Shown: positions 50,840 through 58,698 of the stretch, one piece after another
Layout: every line of letters starts with the position of its first letter
Numbering within the stretch: position 1 is the stretch's first letter
Assembly: GCA_038184435.1 (NCBI GenBank)
Contig: CP116227.1
Location: 1 to 64,000 of the forward strand
DNA from: Nocardioides alkalitolerans
Lineage (GTDB): Bacteria > Actinomycetota > Actinomycetes > Propionibacteriales > Nocardioidaceae
Direction: 5' to 3'
Length of the DNA stretch: 64,000 bases
Made by a program: the position numbers and the translations under genes
The notes under the pieces: generated by a model
The model's database searches: none
What the model was told of the DNA's origin: nothing
The model's input: only the letters and a program-made list of their open reading frames with translations

Positions 50840-52078
50840 GTGCCCGATCCCACCGACCCGACCACCCCGCTCGCCGGGGTGCGGGTGCTCGACCTCAGCC
50901 GGATGCTGCCGGCCGGGGCGCTCACGCAGCTCCTCGCCGACCTCGGCGCCGACGTCGTCAAGGTCGAGCGACCCGGCGCGGGGGAGGAGTCCCGCACCCA
51001 CGGGCCGCCGGTCGCCGGCACCACCGCGACGCACGCGTTCCTCGACCGGGGCAAGTCGTCGGTCGCGCTCGACCTGAAGGACCCCCGCGGCGTGCGCGCC
51101 GTCCGGGCCCTCGCGGCCCGTAGCGACGTCGTCGTCGAGTCGTTCCGGCCCGGGGTGGCCGACCGCCTCGGGGTCGGGTGGGAGGACCTCCGCGCCGTGA
51201 ACCCCGCGCTCGTCTACTGCTCGGTCAACGGCTACGGCACCGGCGGCCCGCGCGAGCAGGAGCCCGGCCACGACCTCGACTACCTGGCGTACGCCGGCGC
51301 GCTCGGCTTCGGCGGCAGCCGCCAGCACGGCCCCGCCGTCGGCGGCATCCAGGCCGCCGACCTGCTCGGCGGTCTCACGGGCGGCATCGGCCTGCTCGCC
51401 GCGCTCCTCGCGGTGCGCGCCGGCGCCCCCGGTCGGCACGTCGAGGTCGGCCTCGCCGACGCGGCGCTCTGGGCGCTCGGCCTCCACGTCTCCGGCTGGC
51501 TCGCCGGCGGTGGGGCCGAGGGCCCCGAGTCGACGGCGGTGACCGGGGCGACGCCGTCGTACCGGGTGTATGCCTGCGCCGACGGTCGGCACCTCGCCGT
51601 CGGTGCGGTCGAGCCGCACTTCTGGGCGGCGTTCGTCGGGGTGCTCGGCCGCCCGGAGCTGCGCGAGCGCCAGCACGACCCCGCGGCCATCGACGAGGTC
51701 GCGGCGGTGCTGGCCACGCGGTCGCTCGCCGCCTGGCTCGTCGCCCTCGAGGGCCACGAGACCTGCGTCGCGCCGGTGCAGACGTTCGCCGAGGTGCGCG
51801 ACGACCCGCAGTTCCGGGCGCGGCAGATGCTCGTGCCCGTGCCGGGCGACCCGCGCACCGAGCAGGTGGGCTCGCCCGTCCGGCTCGACGGCCGCGCGGG
51901 CCGTCCGCTCCGACGGGCCGCCCCCGTGGTCGGCCAGGACGCCCCCACCGTGCTCGCCGCCGTGGACGTCGACGACGACGTCCTCGCCGCCGCCCGCGCC
52001 TGGTCGACGGGACGGGCGGCGCCGCCGCCCGTCCCCGCGCCCGTTCCCATCCCTGCCCTCCAGGAGGACCCCGCATGA
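50840..52078 (+). CDS. CaiB/BaiF family, alpha-methylacyl-CoA racemase-like
   Basis: 412 aa from the GTG at 50840, which has GAGG five bases upstream and gives the usual short lead before LAGVRVLDLSR; a GTG at 50804 would add 12 residues without a Shine-Dalgarno. His144 (GHDLDYLAYAGAL) and Asp174 (GGIQAADLLGG) are 30 residues apart, the spacing of the racemase catalytic pair also seen at 13414. The chain is slightly longer than Mcr, with a Pro/Ala tail. It probably epimerises 2-methylacyl-CoA before the dehydrogenase encoded next (ATGA overlap); a CoA-transferase role is the alternative. Confidence 0.8.
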   Translation: MPDPTDPTTPLAGVRVLDLSRMLPAGALTQLLADLGADVVKVERPGAGEESRTHGPPVAGTTATHAFLDRGKSSVALDLKDPRGVRAVRALAARSDVVVESFRPGVADRLGVGWEDLRAVNPALVYCSVNGYGTGGPREQEPGHDLDYLAYAGALGFGGSRQHGPAVGGIQAADLLGGLTGGIGLLAALLAVRAGAPGRHVEVGLADAALWALGLHVSGWLAGGGAEGPESTAVTGATPSYRVYACADGRHLAVGAVEPHFWAAFVGVLGRPELRERQHDPAAIDEVAAVLATRSLAAWLVALEGHETCVAPVQTFAEVRDDPQFRARQMLVPVPGDPRTEQVGSPVRLDGRAGRPLRRAAPVVGQDAPTVLAAVDVDDDVLAAARAWSTGRAAPPPVPAPVPIPALQEDPA

Positions 52079-53262
52079 CCGTGACCGCCACCCCGCCCGG
52101 CACCACCGCCGGACCAGGCAGCAGCGACGCCGGCGCCGAGCAGCTCGACGCCGATGACCGCGCCGCGCTCGCCGACCTGGCGTTCGGCATCGGCCGCCGC
52201 TACGCGGACCGCAGGTTCGCCGACCTCGACGCCGCCCAGGCGCACTGGAAGGAGGTCTGCGACGCCGGCCTGCCCGCGATCTCCCTGCCCCCCGAGCACG
52301 GCGGCGCAGGCACCATGAGCGACCTCCTGCTCGTCGCGGAGCGGCTCGCCGCCGGGGGCTACCCGGCCGGCAAGCTGACGATCTCCACCGCGATCGGCGG
52401 CGCCGTCATCCTGCGCCACGGCAGCCCGGACCAGCGCGAGCGCTGGCTCTCCGCGATCGGGGACGGCTCGCTGCGCTTCTGCTTCGCGCTCACCGAGCCG
52501 GGGGCGGGCTCGAACGCCGCCAACATGCGCACCACGGCGACCCGCACGGCCGACGGCGGGTGGCGCATCGACGGGCAGAAGACCTACATCTCCGCGGCCG
52601 ACGACTCCGACGTCATGATCGTCGTCGCGAAGGACGCGGAGTCGGGCGGGTTCTCGCTGCTCTCCCTGCCGCTGCCGTGCGAGCAGCTGCAGATGACGCC
52701 GGTCGACGTGCACGTGGGCGTGCCGGAGCGGCAGTGGACGATCTACTTCGACGGCGTCGAGCTGCCCGCCGAGGCCCTCATCGGCACCGCCGGGGGAGGC
52801 GCCCGGGCCCTCTTCGACGGGCTCAACCCCGAGCGCCTCATCGTGGCCGCGCAGGCCGTCGGCATCGGCCGCTGGTGCCTCGAGCGTGCCGCGGCGTACG
52901 CCGGGGAGCGGGTCGTCTTCGACGTGCCGATCGGCCAGCACCAGGCCGTGCAGCACCCGCTGGCGGAGGCCCTCATCGACCTCGAGGCCGCGTGGGCGCT
53001 CATCGAGCGCGGCGCGGAGGCCTACGAGGCCGGCGGCAACGCCGGGCTCGCCTGCAACATGGCGAAGGTCAAGGCGTGCGACGCCGGGCTGAAGGCGGCC
53101 GACGCGGCGCTGCAGACCTTCGGGGGCTCGGGCTTCACGGGCGAGACCCTCATGTTCGAGCGGTTCGGCTACCTCCGCCTCCTGCGCTCGACGCCGGTCT
53201 CCCGCGAGATGGCGCTCAACCAGGTCGCCGTCGCGGGGCTCGGGCTGCCCCGGTCCTACTAG
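52075..53262 (+). CDS. Acyl-CoA dehydrogenase
   Basis: 395 aa, with AGGAGG before the ATG. About 25 extra N-terminal residues precede the helical domain. FALTEPGAGSNAANMRTTA and DGQKTYISAADDSDV bind FAD and substrate; TFGGSGFTGE lies near the end. As in the 31151 enzyme, the SCAD-position Glu is missing (TPVSREM) and Glu253 in GLNPERLIVAAQ is the likely base; both end LGLPRSY. It desaturates the acyl-CoA, probably a 2-methyl-branched one given the racemase upstream. Nine bases before the TetR gene. Confidence 0.9.
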   Translation: MTVTATPPGTTAGPGSSDAGAEQLDADDRAALADLAFGIGRRYADRRFADLDAAQAHWKEVCDAGLPAISLPPEHGGAGTMSDLLLVAERLAAGGYPAGKLTISTAIGGAVILRHGSPDQRERWLSAIGDGSLRFCFALTEPGAGSNAANMRTTATRTADGGWRIDGQKTYISAADDSDVMIVVAKDAESGGFSLLSLPLPCEQLQMTPVDVHVGVPERQWTIYFDGVELPAEALIGTAGGGARALFDGLNPERLIVAAQAVGIGRWCLERAAAYAGERVVFDVPIGQHQAVQHPLAEALIDLEAAWALIERGAEAYEAGGNAGLACNMAKVKACDAGLKAADAALQTFGGSGFTGETLMFERFGYLRLLRSTPVSREMALNQVAVAGLGLPRSY

Positions 53263-53270
53263 GCCGCACG

Positions 53271-53918
53271 GTGGCCAGTGCGCGACGCCAGCGTCGGTTC
53301 GACCGCTCGGAGCTCGTCGTGGACGCGGCGGCGGAGATCTTCCGTCGCAAGGGGTACGACGCGACGAGCCTGCAGGAGATCGCGGACGAGGTGGGGATCC
53401 TCAAGGGGTCGATGTACCACTACATCGCCACGAAGGAGGACCTGCTCTTCGCGATCATCCAGCGCAACCACGAGCGGATCATCACGGGCAACCAGGGCTG
53501 GCGCGCGCTGGTCGACGACCCCGTCGCGGCACTGCGGTCCTTCGTCTCCGGCCACATCCGGCTGTCGTTGGAGAACCGCACCGACTCGGTCGTCTTCGTG
53601 CGCGACTTCCGGGCGCTCAGCCCCGAGCGGGCGGCGTCGATCGTGCAGCGCCAGCACGACTACGACCACGACTTCCGCACGCTCGTGGGCACTGCCGTCA
53701 CCGCAGGGCTGCTGCGGCCCGGTGTGACGCCCGCCTTCGCCGCGCGCGCCGTGTTCGGCATGGCGAACTGGATCCACCACTGGTTCGACCCGGCGGGCTC
53801 GCTGCCCGCGGGCGACGTGGTGCGGGAGCTCTCCGACTACGCGTTGGCCAGCCTGCTGGGCCCCAGCGACACAATCAAACGGTTGGTTGACAACGAGGTC
53901 CCCGCCGCCGTTCAATGA
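53271..53918 (+). CDS. TetR-family transcriptional repressor
   Basis: 215 aa from a GTG nine bases after the dehydrogenase. The N-terminal DNA-binding domain is RRFDRSELVVDAAAEIF, KGYDATSLQEIADEVGILKGSMYHY, ATKEDLLFAI. The C-terminal ligand domain is helical. Bases 53318-53509 differ from the second TetR gene (58776-58967) at only one position. It closes the 44684 operon and its 3' end contains an operator-like site (53875-53886), so it probably represses its own operon and the following hydratase gene. An acyl-CoA inducer is likely by analogy with catabolic TetR repressors. Confidence 0.9.
   Translation: MASARRQRRFDRSELVVDAAAEIFRRKGYDATSLQEIADEVGILKGSMYHYIATKEDLLFAIIQRNHERIITGNQGWRALVDDPVAALRSFVSGHIRLSLENRTDSVVFVRDFRALSPERAASIVQRQHDYDHDFRTLVGTAVTAGLLRPGVTPAFAARAVFGMANWIHHWFDPAGSLPAGDVVRELSDYALASLLGPSDTIKRLVDNEVPAAVQ
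53875..53892 (+). promoter_or_regulatory. TetR-type operator abutting a -35 box
   Basis: TCAAACGGTTGG (53875-53886), complement CCAACCGTTTGA, is followed at once by TTGACA (53887-53892); a weak -10 TTCAAT lies 18 bases on (53911-53916). The site is inside the last codons of the TetR gene and would drive the hydratase-thiolase pair. Confidence 0.55.
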
Positions 53919-53971
53919 CGAGGGAACGAGCCGCGCCCCCGGGCGCCGCCGTCCTCGACCGGAAGGAAGAC

Positions 53972-54796
53972 ATGACCGCCGACGTCCTCACCCCCGGCCC
54001 CGGCACGCAGCCGGGGCGTACCGCCCGCTACGGCCCCGTGGCCGTCGCGATCGCCGACGGCGTCGCGACGGCCACCGTCGACAGCCCGCCCGTCAACGCG
54101 ATGGGCACCGCCGTACTCGGCGGCCTCGGGGAGGCCGCCGCCGCGCTGGCCGCCGACGACGACGTCCGTGTCGTCGTGCTGACCGGCACGGGGACGAAGG
54201 CCTTCATGGCCGGCGCCGACATCGAGGAGTTCACCTCGGTGCTGGCCGCGCCGGGCGGGATGGCCGCCCACGCCGCCTGGGCCGGCGGGGTGCTCGCTGC
54301 CTGGGCCGACCTGCCGCAGCCCCTGATCGCCGCCGTTCAGGCGAGCGCCGTCGGCGGCGGGCTCGAGATCGCCCTGGCGGCCGACCTGATCGTGGCCGAC
54401 CCCGCGGCGCGCTTCGGCCTGCCCGAGGTCAAGCTCGGCCTCATCCCCGGGGGCGGTGGCACCCAGCGGCTTCCCCGCCGCGTCGGTACGGCGCGCGCCC
54501 TCCGGATGATGCTGCTCGGCAGCGTGGTCCGGGCCGACGAGGCGCTCGCCACGGGTCTCGTCGACGAGGTCGCCGGACCGGGGGAGGCGCTCGCCGTCGC
54601 CCAGGCCCTGGCCGCGCGGATCGCCGCCATGCCCCGGGTCGCCGTGCAGGCGCTCAAGCGCTGCGTCGACCCCGACCTCGGCGCCGCGGTCACCGAGGAG
54701 CGCCGCATCTTCCTCGAGGTCGCGGCCGCCGCGGACTTCGCCGAGGGCATCGCCGCCTTCACCGAGAAGCGCGCGCCTGTCTTCACCCACCGCTGA
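53972..54796 (+). CDS. Enoyl-CoA hydratase
   Basis: 274 aa from the ATG at 53972 (GGAAGGA upstream); an ATG at 53915 overlaps the TetR stop but lacks a ribosome site. Both catalytic glutamates of a true hydratase are present: Glu132 in GGGLEIALA and Glu152 in FGLPEVKLGLIPGGGGTQRLPR. AFMAGADIEEF forms the oxyanion hole. It hydrates trans-2-enoyl-CoA, following the dehydrogenase encoded upstream. Together with the thiolase at 54828 it forms a short unit behind a TetR-type operator. Confidence 0.9.
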   Translation: MTADVLTPGPGTQPGRTARYGPVAVAIADGVATATVDSPPVNAMGTAVLGGLGEAAAALAADDDVRVVVLTGTGTKAFMAGADIEEFTSVLAAPGGMAAHAAWAGGVLAAWADLPQPLIAAVQASAVGGGLEIALAADLIVADPAARFGLPEVKLGLIPGGGGTQRLPRRVGTARALRMMLLGSVVRADEALATGLVDEVAGPGEALAVAQALAARIAAMPRVAVQALKRCVDPDLGAAVTEERRIFLEVAAAADFAEGIAAFTEKRAPVFTHR

Positions 54797-54827
54797 CCCC
54801 GTCCCGATCACCGACCTGGAGGTCCCC

Positions 54828-56036
54828 ATGCCCGATCCCGCCGACGACGTCCTCCTCCTCGGAGGCGCGCGCACCCCGTTCAGCCGCTTCGGCGGCGCCC
54901 TCCGCGAGGTGCCGAGCGTCGACATCGCCGCTGCCACGATGGTGAGCGCGATGAGCGCGGCGGGGGTGGAGCCCGCGGACGTCCAGGAGGTCTACAGCGG
55001 TGTCACGATCCCGGCCGAGGAGTCGCTCGAGGGCTCGATCCCGGCCCGGGTGGCGATGCTGCGGGCCGGCATCCCCGAGGACCGGCTCTCGCTGACCATC
55101 GACCGGGCGTGCTGCTCGTCGATGACGGCCGTGCACCTCGGCACGCGGGCGATCCGGGCGGGCGAGGCCGACGTCGTGCTCGTCGGCGGTGCCGACAACA
55201 TGGGTCGGGCCGCGTTCCTCATGAACCCGACCATCCGGTGGGGCATCAAGCGGGGCGGGCCGAAGCTGAAGGACCCGATGGCCGAGCCCGGTGCCGACAT
55301 CGGCGGGAAGCCCGTCGCCGTCGACGCCGGCGAGGTGGCCGTCGAGCACGGGGTCACCCGCGAGGAGTCCGACGAGTTCGCCGTGCGGAGCCACGAGGCG
55401 TACTTCGCCGCGAAGGCGCGGGGGTTCTACGACGGCGAGGTGGTGCCGTTCGAGCACGAGCGCGGCAGCCTGCTCGAGGACGAGGGCCCGCGGGCCGACA
55501 CGTCGCTCGACCGTCTCGCCCGCCTTCGCACGATCTTCGACGGGCCGATCGTGACGCCGGGCAACGCGCCGGGCCAGGACACGGGCGGCTGCTACGTCGT
55601 GCTGGCGCGCCGGAGCTGGGTGGAGGAGCGCGGCCTGACGGCGCTCGCGCGGATCGCCGGGCTCGGCAGCGCCGCCCGCGCGCCGCGGGAGATCCCGGTC
55701 GCGCCGGCCGACGCGATCCGGCGGGCGTTGTCGGCGGCGGACTGGGGGCTCGACTCGCTCGAGCGGTTCGAGATCAACGAGGCGTTCGCCTGCGTGCCGC
55801 TCGTCAGTGCCCGGGTGCTCGCGGACGGCCGGACCGACCGCGAGAAGTGGTTGCTCGACCGGCTGAACCTCAACGGCGGGGCCGTCGCCCTGGGCCACCC
55901 GCCGGGTGCGTCCGGCGCCCGGATCCTGCTGACGCTGGCGCGCTCGCTCGCCGAGCAGGGCGGGGGCCGGGGTGCGGCCTCGATCTGCGGCGGCCTCGGT
56001 CAGGGCGACGCGGCGGTCATCGAGTCGCTCGCCTGA
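54828..56036 (+). CDS. Thiolase
   Basis: 402 aa, with GGAGG before the ATG. Nucleophile Cys95 in DRACCSSMTAV, NEAFACVPLVSARVL, His in GHPPGASGAR (usually GHPIGASG) and SICGGLGQGDAA at the C-terminus. PGNAPGQDTGGC replaces the common GNSSxxxDGA loop, so it is a different thiolase type from those at 23974 and 48564. It cleaves a 3-ketoacyl-CoA; the changed loop hints at another chain shape or size. It ends 28 bases before a hairpin terminator. Confidence 0.87.
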   Translation: MPDPADDVLLLGGARTPFSRFGGALREVPSVDIAAATMVSAMSAAGVEPADVQEVYSGVTIPAEESLEGSIPARVAMLRAGIPEDRLSLTIDRACCSSMTAVHLGTRAIRAGEADVVLVGGADNMGRAAFLMNPTIRWGIKRGGPKLKDPMAEPGADIGGKPVAVDAGEVAVEHGVTREESDEFAVRSHEAYFAAKARGFYDGEVVPFEHERGSLLEDEGPRADTSLDRLARLRTIFDGPIVTPGNAPGQDTGGCYVVLARRSWVEERGLTALARIAGLGSAARAPREIPVAPADAIRRALSAADWGLDSLERFEINEAFACVPLVSARVLADGRTDREKWLLDRLNLNGGAVALGHPPGASGARILLTLARSLAEQGGGRGAASICGGLGQGDAAVIESLA

Positions 56037-56063
56037 GGCGCCGTCCCGGGCCGTCCGGGCCGT

Positions 56064-56100
56064 CCGACCCCCGTCGACCTCACCGGTTGACGGGGGTCGG
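56064..56100 (+). terminator. Hairpin terminator
   Basis: CCGACCCCCGTC (56064-56075) pairs perfectly with GACGGGGGTCGG (56089-56100) around a 13-base loop, shortly after the thiolase stop. No U tract. Confidence 0.65.
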
Positions 56101-56112
56101 TCGTCTGCCTAG

Positions 56113-56169
56113 TGTGGGCTAGACCACAGTAATCATCATCATGATAGGCAGGCTTGCCTGGCGCTGTGG
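56113..56169 (+). promoter_or_regulatory. Regulatory region of the alcohol dehydrogenase
   Basis: TGTGG-GCTAGA-CCACA (56113-56128) is a 5-6-5 inverted repeat; ATCAT-CATC-ATGAT (56132-56145) matches the geometry of the site at 15632-15645; CCACAG (56124-56129) and CTGTGG (56164-56169) form a wider pair. Several proteins could bind here. No -35/-10 pair is convincing. Confidence 0.45.
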
Positions 56170-56200
56170 CTTGTCCCTGTGCTGAACGGAGAGGAACGGC

Positions 56201-57328
56201 ATGAAGACCATCGGTGCGCTGATCTGGGAGCCCGGCACGCGCTCGGGCTGGAGCGTGGAAGAGATCGAGATCGACCCGCCCAAGAGTCGTGAGGTGCTCA
56301 TCAAGCTCGCCGCCTCCGGCATCTGCCACAGCGACGACCACGTCGACACCGGTGACATCCCGCTCGACTGGGGCCCGATCATCGGCGGCCACGAGGGAGC
56401 CGGCGTGATCCAGGAGCTCGGCCCCGACGTCGAGGGCACCGGGTTCGAGCTGGGCGACCACGTGGTGCTGTCGTTCCTGCCCTCGTGTGGTCACTGCCGC
56501 ATGTGCACCATCGGCAAGTCCAACATGTGCGAGATGGGGGCGGGCGTCCTCGGCGGCTTCGCCCCCGACGGCACCCACCGCGTGCACGCCCGCGGCCAGG
56601 GGGTCGGTCCGTTCTCCTACCTGGGCACGTTCTCGCCGTACGTCGTGGTCAACATCGACTCCTGCGTGAAGATCCCCAAGGACATCCCCCTCGACAAGGC
56701 CGCGCTCATCGGCTGCGGCGTGCCGACGGGCTGGGGTTCCGCGATGTACGCCGCGGACATCACCTTCGACGACACCGTGGTGATCGTCGGCACGGGCGGC
56801 GTCGGCATGAACGCGGTGCAGGGCGCGAAGCACCGCCGGGCGAAGAACATCGTCACGATCGACCCCAACGCCTCCAAGCGGGAGCAGGCCAAGCTGTTCG
56901 GCGCCACGGCCAGCTACGCCAGCTACGAGGAGGCGGCGCCGGCCGTCGCGGACCTGACCAACGGCCAGGGCGCGGACGTCGTCATCCTGACGATGGACGT
57001 GCTGCAGGGCGAGCTCCTCAACCCGGCCCAGGAGATGACGCGGCGCGGCGGCACGATGGTCGTCACCTCCGCGGCGCCGGTGCTGCAGCGCGACGTGCCG
57101 TTCGACCTCTTCACGTTCGCGATGTCGGGCAAGCGCATGCAGGGCAGCCTCTACGGCACGACCATCGCGCGCCGCGACATCCCGCTCATCGCAGACCTCT
57201 ACAAGCGGGGCGAGTTCAAGCTCGACGAGCTCATCACGAAGACCTACACGCTCGAGCAGATCAACGAGGCCGTGCAGGACATGCGCGACGGCAAGAACAT
57301 CCGCGGCGTGATCGTCTATGACGACTGA
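56201..57328 (+). CDS. NDMA/mycofactocin-dependent zinc alcohol dehydrogenase
   Basis: 375 aa. Catalytic zinc ligands Cys42 (GICHSDDH), His64-Glu65 (GGHEGAG) and Cys172 (IGCGVPTG); structural zinc Cys96/99/102/110 (CGHCRMCTIGKSNMC); NAD motif VGTGGVGMNAV (196-206). The spelling MKTIGALIWEPGT and the HVDTGDIPLDWGPI region match the NDMA-dependent (Rxyl_3153-type) family, where NADH stays bound and is reoxidised by mycofactocin. It oxidises primary alcohols to aldehydes. Its product could feed the aldehyde dehydrogenases nearby. The NTF2-fold gene at 57318 overlaps its end by 11 bases. Confidence 0.92.
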   Translation: MKTIGALIWEPGTRSGWSVEEIEIDPPKSREVLIKLAASGICHSDDHVDTGDIPLDWGPIIGGHEGAGVIQELGPDVEGTGFELGDHVVLSFLPSCGHCRMCTIGKSNMCEMGAGVLGGFAPDGTHRVHARGQGVGPFSYLGTFSPYVVVNIDSCVKIPKDIPLDKAALIGCGVPTGWGSAMYAADITFDDTVVIVGTGGVGMNAVQGAKHRRAKNIVTIDPNASKREQAKLFGATASYASYEEAAPAVADLTNGQGADVVILTMDVLQGELLNPAQEMTRRGGTMVVTSAAPVLQRDVPFDLFTFAMSGKRMQGSLYGTTIARRDIPLIADLYKRGEFKLDELITKTYTLEQINEAVQDMRDGKNIRGVIVYDD

Positions 57329-57758
57329 CCGCACCGACCGCTCCGCCGACCTGGCGGCGATCGTCCACGCCACGCACACCTACGCGCTGGGCCTCGACAC
57401 GTTCGACCCCGCGCTCGCGCTGAGCGCCTTCACCTCGGACGCCGTCTGGGACGCGACCCCCGTGGGCCTGGCGCGCTACGAGGGCGAGGCCGAGATCCGC
57501 GGCTTCTTCGAGAAGGACGCCGGTCAGGTGCGGGACCAGTTCCACGTCATCACCAACCACCGGGTGGAGTTCACGGGGCCGGACACGGCCAGCGGCACCA
57601 ACTACGTGTTCTCCGAGGGGCACCTCGAGGGCGGGGCGTCGTTCAAGGCGATCGCGCTCAACGAGGACACCTACGCCCGCGTGGGTGACGGGTGGCGTAT
57701 CAGCTCGCGGGTCATCTCGCCGCTGACCCCGCCCGAGATGGGGGACTTCGAGGCCTGA
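57318..57758 (+). CDS. SnoaL/NTF2-like protein
   Basis: 146 aa, ATG inside the last codons of the alcohol dehydrogenase (11-base overlap), so translation is coupled. NTF2-fold pattern: DLAAIVHATHTYALGLDTFD, FTSDAVWDATPVGLARYEGE, IRGFFEKDAGQVRDQFHVITNH, TYARVGDGWRISSRVI. A conserved His/Asn pair (ITNHRVEF) is typical of SnoaL-like members, but function cannot be assigned. Its consistent coupling to the alcohol dehydrogenase suggests it handles the same compound. It ends at palindromic element D. Confidence 0.75.
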   Translation: MTTDRTDRSADLAAIVHATHTYALGLDTFDPALALSAFTSDAVWDATPVGLARYEGEAEIRGFFEKDAGQVRDQFHVITNHRVEFTGPDTASGTNYVFSEGHLEGGASFKAIALNEDTYARVGDGWRISSRVISPLTPPEMGDFEA

Positions 57759-57780
57759 GCCGGGGGTCGGGGGCCGGTCG

Positions 57781-57845
57781 GTTCCCCGGCTGACCGGGGA
57801 ACACGCCGCTTTGACCATCAACGTTGATGGTCAAAGCGGCGTGTT
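57781..57845. repeat. Palindromic element D
   Basis: GTTCCCCGG (57781-57789), loop CTGA and CCGGGGAAC (57794-57802), merging into a 46-base perfect palindrome (57800-57845) identical to the one in element C (42831-42876). Again the gap between convergent genes. The second CTGA hairpin is missing on the right side. Confidence 0.85.
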
Positions 57846-57954
57846 GTTGTTTCAACCGTGGCCGCGGACCGCCGGACCGACCGGCTCAGCCGAGGCCCAC
57901 CTCGGCGCCACGCCGCGGGAGCACGTCGCGCGCTACCGCCCGTGGCCGGTCGGC

Positions 57955-58572
57955 TCAGAACCCCACGCGTGCCCAGGGGGCACGTTCGACCTCGGCGGTG
58001 TCGCCCCGCAGCCAGGCGTCGAGGAGCGCCCGGACCTCGTCCGCGGTCGCGACCGTCGTGCCGAGGTGCCGCTCCGGGCCGCCCTCGCGCCGCTCGACGT
58101 CGAAGTGGTCGGCGCTGCGGCGGTAGGTCTGCGCGTAGACCTGGTCGTCATCCGTCGTCACCACCAGGTAGTCGTCGACCGCCAGGGCACCCACGAGCCG
58201 GGCGACAGCGGCCGGCGTCACGGTGGGCAGCTCGCCGTCCCGGGTCATGATCCGGCCGGGCAGGGCGGCTCTGGGGTCGAAGAGGACCCCGAGCTGAGGG
58301 TCGTAGACCCCGAAGCCCGCCGCACGGGCCTCGGCGTGCACGACCTCTCGGGCCTGCTCGACGCCGCGGAACGTGACCGAGACCGCCAGCACGTCCCCCT
58401 CTGCCTCGAGCGGCGACACGGAGAGGATGTCCCCGCACCGCTCCTCGATCCGAGCGGCGAGCGCCGCCGCCTCCGGCGTGGCCGGGCGCTCCTCGTGGGC
58501 CTCCAGGTGGGCGGTCAACGTGTTGATGTCGGCGCAGTACGTCGCCGGCAGCACGATCTGGTCGTAGCTCAC
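57955..58572 (-). CDS. Conserved-looking protein of unknown function
   Basis: 205 aa from the GTG at 58572, chosen because MSYDQIVLPA resembles the N-terminus of a family of actinobacterial hypothetical proteins; the frame stays open to 58698. No ribosome site is obvious, so the start is uncertain. Two parts are visible: an alpha/beta N-terminal domain ending GFGVYDPQLGVLFDP, and a C-terminal domain (DDYLVVTTDDDQVYAQTY, FDVERREGGPERHLG, Trp near the end) reminiscent of immunity-type proteins. Not related to the catabolic genes; codon usage is similar to its neighbours. Confidence 0.6.
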   Translation of the reverse strand: MSYDQIVLPATYCADINTLTAHLEAHEERPATPEAAALAARIEERCGDILSVSPLEAEGDVLAVSVTFRGVEQAREVVHAEARAAGFGVYDPQLGVLFDPRAALPGRIMTRDGELPTVTPAAVARLVGALAVDDYLVVTTDDDQVYAQTYRRSADHFDVERREGGPERHLGTTVATADEVRALLDAWLRGDTAEVERAPWARVGF

Positions 58573-58698
58573 CGTGGGTGGGTGCCCCGCGGAGCCACGG
58601 GCAAACCTCGCGACTCCTCGCCCCGCGGGGCGGCCGAGGTCCTCGGGACGCGGCTGCGACAATTCCCGGTGGCACCGACGCGGAAGTGAGGCCAGCAC

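Noticed and set aside
53915..53971. Upstream ATG extending the hydratase by 19 residues
   Set aside because: It overlaps the TetR stop, has no Shine-Dalgarno and adds non-conserved residues; the ATG at 53972 has GGAAGGA.
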